Origin: an uncultured Pelagibacteraceae bacterium
GTDB taxonomy: Bacteria; Pseudomonadota; Alphaproteobacteria; Pelagibacterales; Pelagibacteraceae
DNA length: 33,361 bases
Assembly (NCBI GenBank): GCA_902594825.1
Contig: CACJNO010000008.1
Location: 1-33,361 of the forward strand
Reading direction: 5' to 3'
The position numbers and the translations under genes were made by a program. Positions within the stretch are counted from its first letter, which is position 1. Each line of letters starts with the position of its first letter. The notes beneath the pieces are model-generated. The model had not been told where the DNA came from, did no database searches, and saw nothing but the letters and a program-made list of their open reading frames with translations. Below, in pieces: positions 8,155 to 17,592 of the stretch.

Positions 8155-9204
8155 TTAAAAAATTAGTGAATTAAAAACTTTTATACTTTGATTTACTTCA
8201 TTTACATCATGAACTCTTAATATTTGAACTCCTTGCATAATTGCCGATAAACTAGATGATATAGTTCCTCCTAATCTCTCATTACTATCATTTTTTCCAG
8301 ATAAATCTTTAATAAATCTTTTTCTTGAAGTGCCTAACATTACAGGAAAACCAAGAGAGTGAAAAATAGAAATGTTTCTTAAAATAGTAATATTATGTTT
8401 CAAATTTTTACCAAAACCTATACCCGGATCTAAAATTATATTTTCATGAGTTATGCCTTTTGATCTTACGTATTTAATTTTTTTCTCAAAAAAATCATAA
8501 ATATCTAGTAAGACATTTTCATACTTTGGATTATTTTGCATTATTTCTGGATTACCTTTTGTATGATGTATTACGAAAGGAATATTTGTTTTTTTTAGAA
8601 CCTCTATAGTTTTAGAATCATGTTCTAAACCTGACACATCATTAACTAAATTTATTTTATTTTTTATACCTTTTTCCATTATTATACTTTTTCTTGTATC
8701 TAAAGAAATGAATTTTCTAAATCTTTTTAATTTCAATAAAGTTGGTAAAATTCTTTTCCATTCTTTTTCAGAAGGAACCTCTCTAGATCCTGGGTTTGTA
8801 GCCTCACCACCAATATCTAAAATACTACATCCATCGCTAATTAATTTTTTTGCATGATAAAAACCTTGATTTTGTCTAATATATCTTCCTCCATCAGAAA
8901 AACTATTTGGAGTTAAGTTTAATACTCCCATTAAAATAGGTAAATTTGAAAATTCTAAACCTTTAATTTTTTTTTTTTTTGAAACCTTTTTTAAATCTAA
9001 TAAAACTTTTTTTTTTATATTTTTGTTGAGTCTATTAATTTTATTAATATTTATCCTTTTTATTTTTTTTTTGGAAATTAGCTCAATTGTATCAAAGGAA
9101 ATTGATTTGTTCCCGTGTAATGGGATAGATAATTTTTTTTTTACTTTATTAATTGATACTGATCCAAAATAAAAATTACACGCTCTTGTGTAATATTTTA
9201 TCAT
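8155..9204 (-). CDS. folP: Dihydropteroate synthase with basic N-terminal extension
   Basis: DHPS condenses hydroxymethyl-dihydropterin pyrophosphate with p-aminobenzoate in folate synthesis. The TIM-barrel begins near residue 90 with PILMGVLNLTPNSFSDGG, followed by DIGGEATNPGS, NDVSGLE, LDPGIGFGK and GTSRKRFI. The catalytic part has the normal ~260 residues. About 90 extra residues precede it (SIPLHGNKSISFDTIELI then a very Lys-rich segment). Longer N-termini occur in some alphaproteobacterial DHPS, so this is probably native; its function is unknown. Confidence 0.94.
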   Translation of the reverse strand: MIKYYTRACNFYFGSVSINKVKKKLSIPLHGNKSISFDTIELISKKKIKRININKINRLNKNIKKKVLLDLKKVSKKKKIKGLEFSNLPILMGVLNLTPNSFSDGGRYIRQNQGFYHAKKLISDGCSILDIGGEATNPGSREVPSEKEWKRILPTLLKLKRFRKFISLDTRKSIIMEKGIKNKINLVNDVSGLEHDSKTIEVLKKTNIPFVIHHTKGNPEIMQNNPKYENVLLDIYDFFEKKIKYVRSKGITHENIILDPGIGFGKNLKHNITILRNISIFHSLGFPVMLGTSRKRFIKDLSGKNDSNERLGGTISSSLSAIMQGVQILRVHDVNEVNQSIKVFNSLIF

Positions 9205-9210
9205 CTAAAA

Positions 9211-11100
9211 TTAGTGAACAATTTTTGGTTTTAGACCTAAAGCACTCAAAGCCGAGCCTTTATCATCTTCAACTTTAAGATCTTGTTTATCTGCAGGATA
9301 TATATTCTTATTTATTAAATTTTCAATTTCTTCACCTGTCAGAGTTTCGTATGTTAGCAAAGCTTTAGCCAATTTGTGTAAATCATCAATTTTATCAGTC
9401 AAAACTTTTCTTGCTCTTTCATAGCCTTTATCAACAATTTTTCTTATTTCAGCATCAACTTTTTTAGCAGTCTCTTCTGACATATTTTGTTGTCTTGCAA
9501 CTGATCTACCTAAAAAAACTTCTTCTTCATTTTCACCATATGCTACTGGACCAAGTTCTTTACTTAAACCAGCTCTCATTACCATTGCTCTCGCTCTTTT
9601 GGTAGCCTGCTCTATATCACTAGCTGCTCCAGTTGTAACTTTATCATCACCAAATATGATCTCTTCTGCAACTCTGCCTCCCATAGCAATAGCTAGCTGA
9701 GCATGTAACTGTTCTCTGGTTTGAGAAAGTTCGTCTCTCTCTGGTAATTGCATTACCATTCCAAGGGCTCTACCTCTAGGGATTATAGTGGCTTTATGTA
9801 TCGGATAAGCAGCATTTTCATTTATTGTCACTATTGCATGACCAGCTTCATGGTATGCAGTTAAAGTTTTTTCTTCTTCTGTCATAACCATTGATCTTCT
9901 CTCAGAACCCATCATTACTTTATCTTTTGCTTCTTCAAACTCATTAAGTGTAACTATTCTTTTATTTTTTCTAGCAGCTAGTAATGCAGCCTCATTAACT
10001 AAATTTGCAAGATCAGCTCCTGAAAAACCAGGTGTACCTCTTGCAATTATTCTTAAGTTTACGTCTGGTGCCATCTTGATTTTTTTGACATGCACTTTTA
10101 AAATTTTTTCTCTACCAATTATATCAGGATTAGAAACAACGACTTGTCTATCAAATCTTCCTGGTCTTAATAGAGCTGGATCTAAAACATCAGGTCTATT
10201 AGTAGCTGCAATTATAATTACACCTTCATTAGTATCGAAACCATCCATCTCAACTAACAACTGATTTAATGTTTGTTCTCTTTCATCATTTCCCCCACCT
10301 AAGCCTGCACCTCTGCTTCTTCCAACAGCATCAATTTCATCTATAAAAATTATGCAAGGAGAATTTTTTTTACCTTGTTCAAACATGTCTCTTACTCTTG
10401 AGGCTCCAACACCTACAAACATTTCAACAAAATCTGATCCAGAAATAGTGAAGAAAGGAACACCTGCCTCACCTGCGATTGCTCTAGCAAGTAAAGTTTT
10501 TCCGGTACCTGGTGGTCCAACTAAAAGAGCACCTCTCGGGATTTTTCCTCCTAATCTACTAAATTTTTTTGGATCTTTTAAAAATTCAACAATTTCCTCG
10601 ACTTCTTCTTTAGCTTCCTCAACACCAGCAACATCATTAAAAGTAACTTTACCTTTTAATTCATTCATCATTTTTGCTTTTGATCTTCCAAAACCCATAG
10701 CTCCGCCTTTACCACCTTGCATTTGTCGCATAAAGAAAATCCAAACTGCAATTAATAACAACATTGGAAACCATGAAAGAAGAACACCAAACAATGAAGG
10801 CATTTTCTCGTCAATAGGTGCAGCTGAAATACTTACACCTTTATCAGAAAGCTTTTCAATTAAATTAGGATCGTTCGGAGAATAGGTAGTAAAAGTATTT
10901 CCATTAGAATACACACCCTTTATATTATTTCCCTGGATTTCAACTTTTAGGACTTCTCCATTATCGACAGAAGATAAAAATTCTGAAAAAATAACTTGAT
11001 TACCACCTCTGACGTTTGCTTGAGGATTTTTAAACATATTATACAAGCCAATAGTTAAAAAAACTATTACCGCCCACATGGCTAAATTTTTAAAGTTCAT
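9211..11100 (-). CDS. ftsH: ATP-dependent zinc metalloprotease FtsH
   Basis: FtsH is the membrane-anchored AAA+ protease for membrane proteins and short-lived regulators, including RpoH in other bacteria. Transmembrane helices lie at about residues 5-22 and 103-124, bracketing a small periplasmic domain. The AAA module shows Walker A GPPGTGKT (195-202), Walker B IIFIDE (250-255) and the second region of homology [19 protein letters not shown]. The protease has HEAGH (417-421). At 629 aa it is full length. A 62-bp gap precedes it after tilS, which could hold a promoter, though I see no convincing one. Confidence 0.98.
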   Translation of the reverse strand: MNFKNLAMWAVIVFLTIGLYNMFKNPQANVRGGNQVIFSEFLSSVDNGEVLKVEIQGNNIKGVYSNGNTFTTYSPNDPNLIEKLSDKGVSISAAPIDEKMPSLFGVLLSWFPMLLLIAVWIFFMRQMQGGKGGAMGFGRSKAKMMNELKGKVTFNDVAGVEEAKEEVEEIVEFLKDPKKFSRLGGKIPRGALLVGPPGTGKTLLARAIAGEAGVPFFTISGSDFVEMFVGVGASRVRDMFEQGKKNSPCIIFIDEIDAVGRSRGAGLGGGNDEREQTLNQLLVEMDGFDTNEGVIIIAATNRPDVLDPALLRPGRFDRQVVVSNPDIIGREKILKVHVKKIKMAPDVNLRIIARGTPGFSGADLANLVNEAALLAARKNKRIVTLNEFEEAKDKVMMGSERRSMVMTEEEKTLTAYHEAGHAIVTINENAAYPIHKATIIPRGRALGMVMQLPERDELSQTREQLHAQLAIAMGGRVAEEIIFGDDKVTTGAASDIEQATKRARAMVMRAGLSKELGPVAYGENEEEVFLGRSVARQQNMSEETAKKVDAEIRKIVDKGYERARKVLTDKIDDLHKLAKALLTYETLTGEEIENLINKNIYPADKQDLKVEDDKGSALSALGLKPKIVH

Positions 11101-11162
11101 AGTGTTAAAATAAGAGTTATTCTAAATTAAACAAGTGACAATTTTGTATAAAATCATAAAAA

Positions 11163-12191
11163 TTAATGTTCTTTTCTAACAATTACGGTATCGTTAACCT
11201 TTTCAATGATACACCCACCTAATGTTGCTCTAAATAATCTATCATTTTTGATGTCTTGGATGATTTTATCAATTTTTTTTCCTCTTGTAGAATAATACTT
11301 TTTTCCAATTTTTTTAATTGAGTCAGAAAAAGCTCTAAAAATTATCTCATAAGGTTGTTGAAAAAAATATTTATTTAAAATCAATCTATTTTTTTTATTT
11401 AGAAAAAAAGAATTTTTTTTTATATTTTCAGCCACATAATATTCTGCAATAGTGTTAGCATGTTTTAAATTTTTGATTGTTTTGTGAAATTTTTTTTCAT
11501 CTAAGCCATTATTTTTAAATTCACTGATAATTTTTCTAATTTTAATCCTTTGAAATTTATCCTCATTATTTGAGGGATCTATTACAAAAAAGTTAAATAT
11601 ACTTTTTGAGATAAATTTAAGATCCTTTTTTTTTTGGTCTAATAATGGTCTTAACAAATATTTGCCTTCATTTTTAATTTTCTTGTCTAAAGAAATAAGT
11701 CCTTTTAATCCACTACCTCTGGACATTCTTATAAAAAAATTTTCTAATAAATCATCTTGATGATGGCCTGTTAAAATATAATCAATCTTAAATTTATCAC
11801 ATTTAGCAAATAATAACTCATATCTTTTGGTCCTTGCTAAAGATTGTATATTTGATGATGGCTTTTTTCCTTTCCAAGTTAAAATTTCACATTTAATAGA
11901 TTTTTTTTTTAAAATTTTCTGAACTAATTTTGCCTCATCAGTTGATCCTGATCTAAGCTTATGGTCAACTATGTAAAATTTAGAATGAACATTTTTTTTA
12001 ATAGAATAAATTTTAGCCAAAAAAGCTAGAGCTAGACTATCTGGACCTCCTGACACTGCAACAATAAAGTTTTTATCGATATTTAAAGATTTTTCAAATT
12101 TTTTATAAATTTGGTTTATCTTTTTATTTTTTAATTTACTTTGAAAAAATTTAGGAATCTTGTTTGTTACACTCAAATTTTTGAGACTCAT
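11163..12191 (-). CDS. tilS: tRNA(Ile)-lysidine synthase
   Basis: TilS attaches lysine to C34 of tRNA-Ile(CAU), changing it from Met to Ile decoding. The PP-loop SGGPDS is at residues 47-52, followed by DHKLRSGST, LTGHHQDDLLENFF and the RPLLDQKK segment typical of the N-terminal ATPase domain. At 342 aa it is the short form, lacking most of the C-terminal tRNA-binding region of E. coli TilS. The ATG at 12191 lies 41 nt inside cpoB; no later ATG precedes the PP-loop, although a TTG is available at residue 6. Confidence 0.94.
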   Translation of the reverse strand: MSLKNLSVTNKIPKFFQSKLKNKKINQIYKKFEKSLNIDKNFIVAVSGGPDSLALAFLAKIYSIKKNVHSKFYIVDHKLRSGSTDEAKLVQKILKKKSIKCEILTWKGKKPSSNIQSLARTKRYELLFAKCDKFKIDYILTGHHQDDLLENFFIRMSRGSGLKGLISLDKKIKNEGKYLLRPLLDQKKKDLKFISKSIFNFFVIDPSNNEDKFQRIKIRKIISEFKNNGLDEKKFHKTIKNLKHANTIAEYYVAENIKKNSFFLNKKNRLILNKYFFQQPYEIIFRAFSDSIKKIGKKYYSTRGKKIDKIIQDIKNDRLFRATLGGCIIEKVNDTVIVRKEH

Positions 12192-13146
12192 ATTTAGCTT
12201 TTTGAATAACAGATTGGCTTGCTTTTGGATATTGTTTTTCTACACCATTAATCATTTTACAACCTTGATCTTTTTCCCCAATTTGTACCATTGAAACACC
12301 AAGTTTTAATAAATTAATTGGAGCTTTTTGGCCTTTAGGATACTTTTGATAACCTTCTAAATATGCTGATGCTGCATCTGTATAAAGTTGTCTAATTCTA
12401 AATGTTTCGGCATACCAATATTGAGCATTACCAGCTAAATCATGACTTGGATTTAGATTTACAAATTCTCTAAAAGCTCTTTCAGCTGTAGAATAATCTC
12501 CTATTTTTAAAAAACTTGTAGCAAATTCGTATTGCTTATCAGGAGTATCGTTTGGGAGAATTTTTTCATCTGCTTGGAAAGTTTCTGTTATAATTGTAGA
12601 TGTTGTTTCGATAGATTGTGTCTTTTGAGAAACCTCAGTTGTATTTGTATCTTTATAAGATATAGATCCCAAATCTTGTGGTTGAGAACTTCCAGGTAAA
12701 ACTTCTTTTTCTTTATTTTCTATTTTTTTAACAATGCTTTCACCATCATTATCTTTTGATGTTGCACCCTCTAATTCTTGAAATCTAATTTGATTATCGG
12801 CTTGAACTTTTGACAACCTATTAGATAATTTATCTAATTTAAAATTTATCTCTTCAAACTTATTAGTAAGTTGTTGAAATTGATTTTCAATTTCTGTGAG
12901 TTTTAGCAAGTGTCTTGTCAAAACATCTTCGGACTCATTATTATTAAATGATGTTAAGTTGCTATTATTTTGAGAACTGGATTCAAAAGAATTGGAGTAT
13001 ACAGCTTTTTCTAATGTCTTAATATCATTTTGTAATTTATTAATAACTTCATTGATATTGTGATTTTCAGAGTAAGAAAATGTAAATAGTGAAAAGTTAA
13101 TCAAAATAACAATTTTAAAAAATAAAATCCTAAATAAAAACTTCAT
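12151..13146 (-). CDS. cpoB: Tol-Pal system coordinator CpoB (YbgF)
   Basis: CpoB is a periplasmic protein that coordinates peptidoglycan synthesis with outer-membrane constriction through the Tol complex. The protein has a signal peptide (hydrophobic to about residue 25, FTFSYSEN), a coiled-coil segment (about 75-125), a Ser/Thr/Asn-rich linker, then C-terminal TPR-like repeats beginning near DKQYEFATSFLKIGDYSTAE and AQYWYAETFRIRQLY. At 331 aa it is typical of alphaproteobacteria. A strong terminator separates it from pal, so it probably has its own promoter or depends on readthrough. Confidence 0.9.
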   Translation of the reverse strand: MKFLFRILFFKIVILINFSLFTFSYSENHNINEVINKLQNDIKTLEKAVYSNSFESSSQNNSNLTSFNNNESEDVLTRHLLKLTEIENQFQQLTNKFEEINFKLDKLSNRLSKVQADNQIRFQELEGATSKDNDGESIVKKIENKEKEVLPGSSQPQDLGSISYKDTNTTEVSQKTQSIETTSTIITETFQADEKILPNDTPDKQYEFATSFLKIGDYSTAERAFREFVNLNPSHDLAGNAQYWYAETFRIRQLYTDAASAYLEGYQKYPKGQKAPINLLKLGVSMVQIGEKDQGCKMINGVEKQYPKASQSVIQKAKYESQKFECNKQDS

Positions 13147-13178
13147 TCGATAGCTTATGATTAAAATAATGGCAAAAA

Positions 13179-13214
13179 AAAGACCCTTAATTTTTTAAAA
13201 AATTAAGGGTCTTT
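13179..13214 (-). terminator. Perfect 36-bp palindromic terminator downstream of pal
   Basis: The arms at 13179-13196 and 13197-13214 are exact reverse complements (18 bp each; core AAAGACCCTTAA with AAAAAATT at the centre). On the minus strand the hairpin is followed by a run of eight T (complement of the A-run 13174-13181, partly within the stem). This is the form of a Rho-independent terminator for the Tol-Pal transcript. Seen directly; it is the only strong one I find in the window. Confidence 0.88.
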
Positions 13215-13226
13215 AAATTTGTAAAA

Positions 13227-13706
13227 TTAATTTGCTTTAACTGTAACTGATCTTCTATTTTTTGACCATGCTAGTGGATTTGACCCTGAATCAACGGGTC
13301 TTTCTTTACCATAGCTTAGAACTGAAATTCTATCTGAAGAAATTCCATAAGTCATTAAATAGTCCTTAGCAGCGTTTGCTCTTCTTTCACCTAAAGCTAA
13401 GTTATATTCTCTAGTTCCTCTTTCATCTGCATGTCCCTCTAAGACGATTGTTACATCAGAATTTTTTCTTAACCATGCGGCTTGTTTTCTTAAAGTTTCC
13501 CTTGATGCAGTAGTTAAAACTGATTCATTAGTTGCAAAGAAAACTCTATCAGGTACCCCAGATGCAAGATATTCTACTGTGTCAGTCCCAGTGTAAACAT
13601 CTCCTTGCATTTGACCTGTGGATTTTTTTGATGTCGCACAAGCAGAAAGTGCAAAACATGCCACAATAACTAATAAAGTGTTTTTTAAAATTTTGTTTAA
13701 TTTCAT
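13227..13706 (-). CDS. pal: Peptidoglycan-associated lipoprotein Pal
   Basis: Pal anchors the outer membrane to peptidoglycan and cooperates with TolB and TolA. The lipoprotein signal ends in LSAC with the acylated cysteine at residue 23. The OmpA-like domain follows with FATNESVLT, VTIVLEGHADERGTREYN, LGERRANAAKDYL and SYGKERPVDSG, including the Asp/Arg pair that binds diaminopimelate. At 159 aa it is normal. It has an unusually good Shine-Dalgarno for this genome (AAGGAG, five bases before the ATG), which fits the high abundance of Pal. Confidence 0.98.
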   Translation of the reverse strand: MKLNKILKNTLLVIVACFALSACATSKKSTGQMQGDVYTGTDTVEYLASGVPDRVFFATNESVLTTASRETLRKQAAWLRKNSDVTIVLEGHADERGTREYNLALGERRANAAKDYLMTYGISSDRISVLSYGKERPVDSGSNPLAWSKNRRSVTVKAN

Positions 13707-13711
13707 TATTG

Positions 13712-13736
13712 CTCCTTGATCAATATTTCTATTCTA
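13712..13736 (-). promoter_or_regulatory. Pal ribosome-binding site and candidate -10 box
   Basis: On the minus strand AAGGAG (13712-13717) lies five bases before the pal ATG. A TAGAAT box (13731-13736) upstream could be a -10, with no clear -35. The 88-bp gap between tolB and pal is among the larger ones here, which supports an internal promoter raising pal expression. The RBS is strong evidence; the promoter is weak. Confidence 0.45.
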
Positions 13737-13794
13737 GCGTTACTTTTTCACAACTAAATAGATGTTTCAAGTTAAAAAATCAAGATAATATTGT

Positions 13795-15129
13795 TTAATT
13801 ACTTAATAAAGATGACCATGATGGGTCTGATGCATCAGTGGGAGTGTCAACCAGCCTCTCATTATAGCCAGTTAAATCAATAGACCATAATTTTGCTGAA
13901 AAACCCTCTCCTTTGTCATCTGTTTTAGTTTCTCTATAAAAAATTAAAACCCTTCCATTAGGTGACCAAGACGGTGCCTCTTGGTAAAAATTTTCAGTCA
14001 ACAATCTTTCTCCACTACCATCAGTTCTCATAACACCAATATAAAACTTTCCTTTATGTAATTTTGTAAATGCAATTAAATCACCTCTTGGAGACCAAAC
14101 AGGAGTTCCGTATAAACCTTTACCAAATGAAATTCTTTTTACATTACTTCCATCACTTTTCATTATATAAATTTGTTGATAACCACTTCTATCAGAATTA
14201 AAACAAATAAATTTTCCATCAGGTGAATATGATGGAGAGGTATCAATAGATGGATGATTAGTAATTTTTTCCACAATTCTATTTTCTAGATCCATAGTAT
14301 AAATATCTGAATTTCCATCTCTTGCAAAACTCATTATTATTTTCTTACCATCTGGAGAAAATCTTGGAGCAAAAGTCATACCGGGAAAATCTCCAACAAC
14401 TTCTTGCATTCCTGTTTCGATATCTAAAAGATAAACTCTAGGTAAGTTTCTAAAATAAGATAGATAAGTTACCATTTGACTTGTAGGATTAAATCTTGGT
14501 GTTAATACAAGTTCATTTCCTAATGTTAAAAATTTATTATTGGAGCCGTCTTGATCCATTATTGCTAATTTTTTAATTCTTTTGGTTTTGGGACCCTCCT
14601 CAGCAACATAAATTATTCTTGTATCAAAGTAACCTTTTTCACCTGTCAATCTTTCATAAACCTTATCAGTAATTATATGTCCAACTCTCCTCCAATTATT
14701 TGGTACTGTAGTAAAAGCAAGAGCCATCATTTCTTTTCCTGCAAGAACATCCCATAATCTAAATTCCACTCTTAATTTTTCATCAACATAGTTTACTTTT
14801 CCGGTAATCAATGCTTGAGCTTTAATCAAATTCCAATCTTCAAATCGAGGTTTCAAATTTGCTATATCAGGAGCTTGTAGAAAAGCATCTTTATTTAAAG
14901 GATTAAAAAGTCCAGAAGTTTTCAAATTATTTTCTACAACAATTGAAATTTCAGACCCAATATCTTTTTTTTTTAAAATTTTTTCAAAATTTTTTTTTGA
15001 TTTTTCATCTATTGACAATGGTGACACTGCTATTGGAAGTGGATTTAAATTACCTCTAGTGATATCCACCTCTATTAAAGCAAAAGCTTTAAATGGTAAA
15101 ACTAATATAAAAATTAAAATTCTTAACAT
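13795..15129 (-). CDS. tolB: Tol-Pal system periplasmic protein TolB
   Basis: TolB is the periplasmic beta-propeller that binds Pal and TolA. A short signal peptide (residues 1-17, ending KAFA) precedes the N-terminal domain (about 20-150, [13 protein letters not shown]). The six-bladed propeller has repeats such as [32 protein letters not shown] and [11 protein letters not shown]. At 444 aa it is normal. It starts nine bases after tolA in the tolQRAB-pal order. Confidence 0.97.
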   Translation of the reverse strand: MLRILIFILVLPFKAFALIEVDITRGNLNPLPIAVSPLSIDEKSKKNFEKILKKKDIGSEISIVVENNLKTSGLFNPLNKDAFLQAPDIANLKPRFEDWNLIKAQALITGKVNYVDEKLRVEFRLWDVLAGKEMMALAFTTVPNNWRRVGHIITDKVYERLTGEKGYFDTRIIYVAEEGPKTKRIKKLAIMDQDGSNNKFLTLGNELVLTPRFNPTSQMVTYLSYFRNLPRVYLLDIETGMQEVVGDFPGMTFAPRFSPDGKKIIMSFARDGNSDIYTMDLENRIVEKITNHPSIDTSPSYSPDGKFICFNSDRSGYQQIYIMKSDGSNVKRISFGKGLYGTPVWSPRGDLIAFTKLHKGKFYIGVMRTDGSGERLLTENFYQEAPSWSPNGRVLIFYRETKTDDKGEGFSAKLWSIDLTGYNERLVDTPTDASDPSWSSLLSN

Positions 15130-15138
15130 AATATTATA

Positions 15139-15948
15139 TTATCCTTCTAACATCTCTCTTGCATCAAAATTTAATTGTAATTCTTTCCATCTTTCGTAGC
15201 CAGTTGTGGGAACTCTAAGAGGTTGACATAACTTTATAGCCCTTAATGCACTTTCTGCCAGAACTTTATAAAATCCTTGTCCAGGTTTATTCATTCTAGC
15301 ATGATCTAATATTTCAGATTGAGAAACGGTTCCATCCGGATTTAATTGCAATTTTATTCTGACTAATAAATTCTCATTATAGGGTAATCCTAAAGGTATA
15401 CTCCAACATCCAAAAATTTGAGCCTTCAAAGCATCTTCTTCACTTAAAGTTAAACCACTAACATCTGCTGTTTTTTGTTGATCTTGTGTCACTTTATTTG
15501 TTTTCTTTATATTTTCTGCTTTTTCAATTTTTGATTTATCTATTAAAGCAGCAATGTTGTTTGGATCAAATAGTTCATCTTTTTCAAATTCAGAAACCTG
15601 TTTTACCTCATTATCAATTTTTTCTGGATTTTGTTTATCTTCTTTAATTTTTTCAATTTTTTTTGTTTGATCATCCGGAAATGGTATAGAATCTGGCTTT
15701 ATTTTTTTTACTTGTTTCGGAGGGGCTTGCTCAGAAACTAATTTTTTTTCTTTTTCTTTAATTTTTTCAATAGTTTTTTTTGCTTTTGGAGCAAATGGAA
15801 TATTTGTCTTATCTGTAATTTGAATTAACTCAATTGAAACAATTGGGGGTAAGTCTATTGGTTTTTTTGCTAAAAAAGGTAAGCTTATTGCAGTTATCAT
15901 AATTACAATCAAATGTAGAACAGAAGAAACTAATATACTTCTATTCAC
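15139..15948 (-). CDS. tolA: TolA (cell-envelope linker, TonB-like C-terminus)
   Basis: TolA spans the periplasm and transmits the TolQR proton-driven motion to TolB/Pal. It has one N-terminal transmembrane helix (about residues 6-26, VSSVLHLIVIMITAISLPFL), a charged Lys/Glu/Pro-rich middle (about 50-165) and a C-terminal globular domain with IFGCWSIP and ESALRAIKLCQPLRVP, the two-cysteine pattern of TolA domain III. The start is GTG at 15946-15948. At 269 aa the middle is short compared with E. coli TolA (421 aa). Position between tolR and tolB confirms the call. Confidence 0.93.
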   Translation of the reverse strand: MNRSILVSSVLHLIVIMITAISLPFLAKKPIDLPPIVSIELIQITDKTNIPFAPKAKKTIEKIKEKEKKLVSEQAPPKQVKKIKPDSIPFPDDQTKKIEKIKEDKQNPEKIDNEVKQVSEFEKDELFDPNNIAALIDKSKIEKAENIKKTNKVTQDQQKTADVSGLTLSEEDALKAQIFGCWSIPLGLPYNENLLVRIKLQLNPDGTVSQSEILDHARMNKPGQGFYKVLAESALRAIKLCQPLRVPTTGYERWKELQLNFDAREMLEG

Positions 15949-15951
15949 TTT

Positions 15952-16365
15952 TTACCTTTCCTTGTAAGGTTCTGATATAAGCGCAACTTTTGTAAATCCT
16001 GATCCAGATAACAATCCCATAATTTCTAAAACTCTTCCATAATTGATTGTTTTGTCACCTCTTACATAAATTCTAGTGTCAGTTCTATTTTTTGAAACAG
16101 CCAAAACTTTTGCAATTATTTTTTCATACTCAACTTTTGACTCTTGAATAAAAATTTCTCCCTTTGAATTAATTGTTAGTGTTAAAGGTTCTGTCTCCTC
16201 TGGCAAAGAGTCAGCAGAACTTTCTGGTAAATCAACTTGCACCCCAACAGTTAATAAGGGTGCTGTGACCATAAAAATTATTAAAAGAACAAGCATTACA
16301 TCAACAAATGGCGTTACGTTAATTTCACTCATTGGTTCTTTTGAACGATTAAATTTAAAAGCCAT
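15952..16365 (-). CDS. tolR: TolR (ExbD family)
   Basis: TolR is the small inner-membrane component of the TolQ-TolR proton motor. The N-terminus carries the family signature INVTPFVDVMLVLLIIFMV, with the membrane Asp that carries protons, followed by a periplasmic domain ending ALISEPY. At 137 aa it is normal. It begins one base after tolQ and ends three bases before tolA. Confidence 0.97.
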   Translation of the reverse strand: MAFKFNRSKEPMSEINVTPFVDVMLVLLIIFMVTAPLLTVGVQVDLPESSADSLPEETEPLTLTINSKGEIFIQESKVEYEKIIAKVLAVSKNRTDTRIYVRGDKTINYGRVLEIMGLLSGSGFTKVALISEPYKER

Positions 16366-16366
16366 T

Positions 16367-17041
16367 TTAAATTATTGTAAGGAATCTTTTAGAGAAGTTT
16401 TCTAATTTTTGAGAGTATTTAATTGAATCATTATTAAATTTGTTATACGCAATAACTGCTGGTATAGCTGCCAACAATCCTAATGCAGTTGCAAAAAGCG
16501 CTTCTGCGATACCAGGGGCTACAATTGCTAAACTAGTATTTCTTGAAATCGCAATTGACTGAAATGAATTCATTATTCCCCAAACTGTACCAAACAATCC
16601 TATAAATGGTGCAGTTGAACCAACAGTTGCCAAAAAAGTAAAACCTTTACTAATTTTAGACATTTGTCTTTCGATTCCAGTTTCTAACATAGTTGTCATT
16701 CTACTATTCAAATCAGTTTTTGATCTTCTTTTTAATAAATTTTGCATTGCGTCTTTGAATATAAGTGCCATTGGGTCATCAACATTAGCAGGTAAATTAT
16801 TATAAAATGATTCTGCAGATTTGGAATTCCAAAATTTTTTTTCAAATTCTTCGGAAGATTCATTTATTTTTTTAAATAATCTAAATTTTTCAATTATCAC
16901 CGCCCAAGAATAAATTGAACAAGCAATTAATAAAACAATCACTGATTTAACTATTATGTCAGCTCTGATAAATAGGTTCATCAAAGAAAAATCTGCGCTA
17001 GATGCAAGACCTACTGCTTGAGTTGAAATATCGGCTTCCAT
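16367..17041 (-). CDS. tolQ: TolQ (MotA/TolQ/ExbB proton channel)
   Basis: TolQ forms the pentameric proton channel with TolR. Three membrane helices are visible (about residues 25-48, 135-160 and 175-200), with the conserved TVGSTAPFIGLFGTVWGIM and AEALFATALGLLAAIPAV stretches. At 224 aa it is normal. It is the first tol gene; 53 bp separate it from the ruvC-like gene, with no clear promoter. In many alphaproteobacteria ruvA, ruvB and ybgC lie here but are absent. Confidence 0.97.
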   Translation of the reverse strand: MEADISTQAVGLASSADFSLMNLFIRADIIVKSVIVLLIACSIYSWAVIIEKFRLFKKINESSEEFEKKFWNSKSAESFYNNLPANVDDPMALIFKDAMQNLLKRRSKTDLNSRMTTMLETGIERQMSKISKGFTFLATVGSTAPFIGLFGTVWGIMNSFQSIAISRNTSLAIVAPGIAEALFATALGLLAAIPAVIAYNKFNNDSIKYSQKLENFSKRFLTII

Positions 17042-17094
17042 AATCGTTTTCTCACACTTAAATGTGTCATGATTTTGTCTTAAAATTTTAATAT

Positions 17095-17589
17095 TTATTC
17101 GTCAAATTTGTAAGTTTCATAATAAAAACTTGCGATTAAGATGGCATCAGCTTTATTTGAGTCCTTTTTTTTTGATAAATGAGATGAAAAATATGGAAAT
17201 ATTTCTATAGCTCTTGTTCTGCTCGCGTCTTTTTCTGAATTTATGAGATTAAAATATTTTTTCCATTTTGAGGGTCTTACAAAATACATTGGTAATTGCA
17301 TTGCAGAACATATTCCCTTTAAAATTCCAAAAGATTGTCCAAAATTGAACATACTAGTCACTCCCTGACCTGGCATTGCAGATACTTGTTCAATTATTAC
17401 CCTAATATCGTTTTTTTTAAGATTATTTATCCTTTTTAAAATCTCATTATAAATTTGAGATCCATTTACTTGTCTTTTGCTCTTTTTTCCTTCTGCCATC
17501 GTTGGCATCTCAATAACATCAAGAATTTTTCCATCCTCCATAAAGCAGATTGATCCAGATAGTCCAGGGTCTATTCCAATAATTAGCAT
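17095..17589 (-). CDS. RuvC-like Holliday junction resolvase, phage-type variant
   Basis: This has the RNase H-like fold of RuvC nucleases that cut four-way DNA junctions. Catalytic acidic residues fit D7 (IGIDPG), E67 (VIIEQV) and D148 in NKADAILIASFY. However, the central stretch AMPGQGVTSMFNFGQSFG (71-88) and VRPSKWKKYF (104-113) are those of the phage/prophage-like RuvC branch, not of the canonical enzyme, which has a different Lys/Ala-rich stretch there. It occupies the canonical ruvC place after yebC, but ruvA and ruvB are not next to it. Whether it serves as the cellular RuvC is inference, so I leave the symbol empty. Confidence 0.85.
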   Translation of the reverse strand: MLIIGIDPGLSGSICFMEDGKILDVIEMPTMAEGKKSKRQVNGSQIYNEILKRINNLKKNDIRVIIEQVSAMPGQGVTSMFNFGQSFGILKGICSAMQLPMYFVRPSKWKKYFNLINSEKDASRTRAIEIFPYFSSHLSKKKDSNKADAILIASFYYETYKFDE

Positions 17590-17592
17590 AAT

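Noticed and set aside
10352-10885. 177-codon open frame on the plus strand
   Set aside because: It is antisense to the conserved FtsH AAA domain and its product has no recognisable motif; a shadow frame.
17050-17075. Imperfect ACAC/GTGT inverted repeat upstream of tolQ
   Set aside because: Too short and imperfect to call an operator or terminator.
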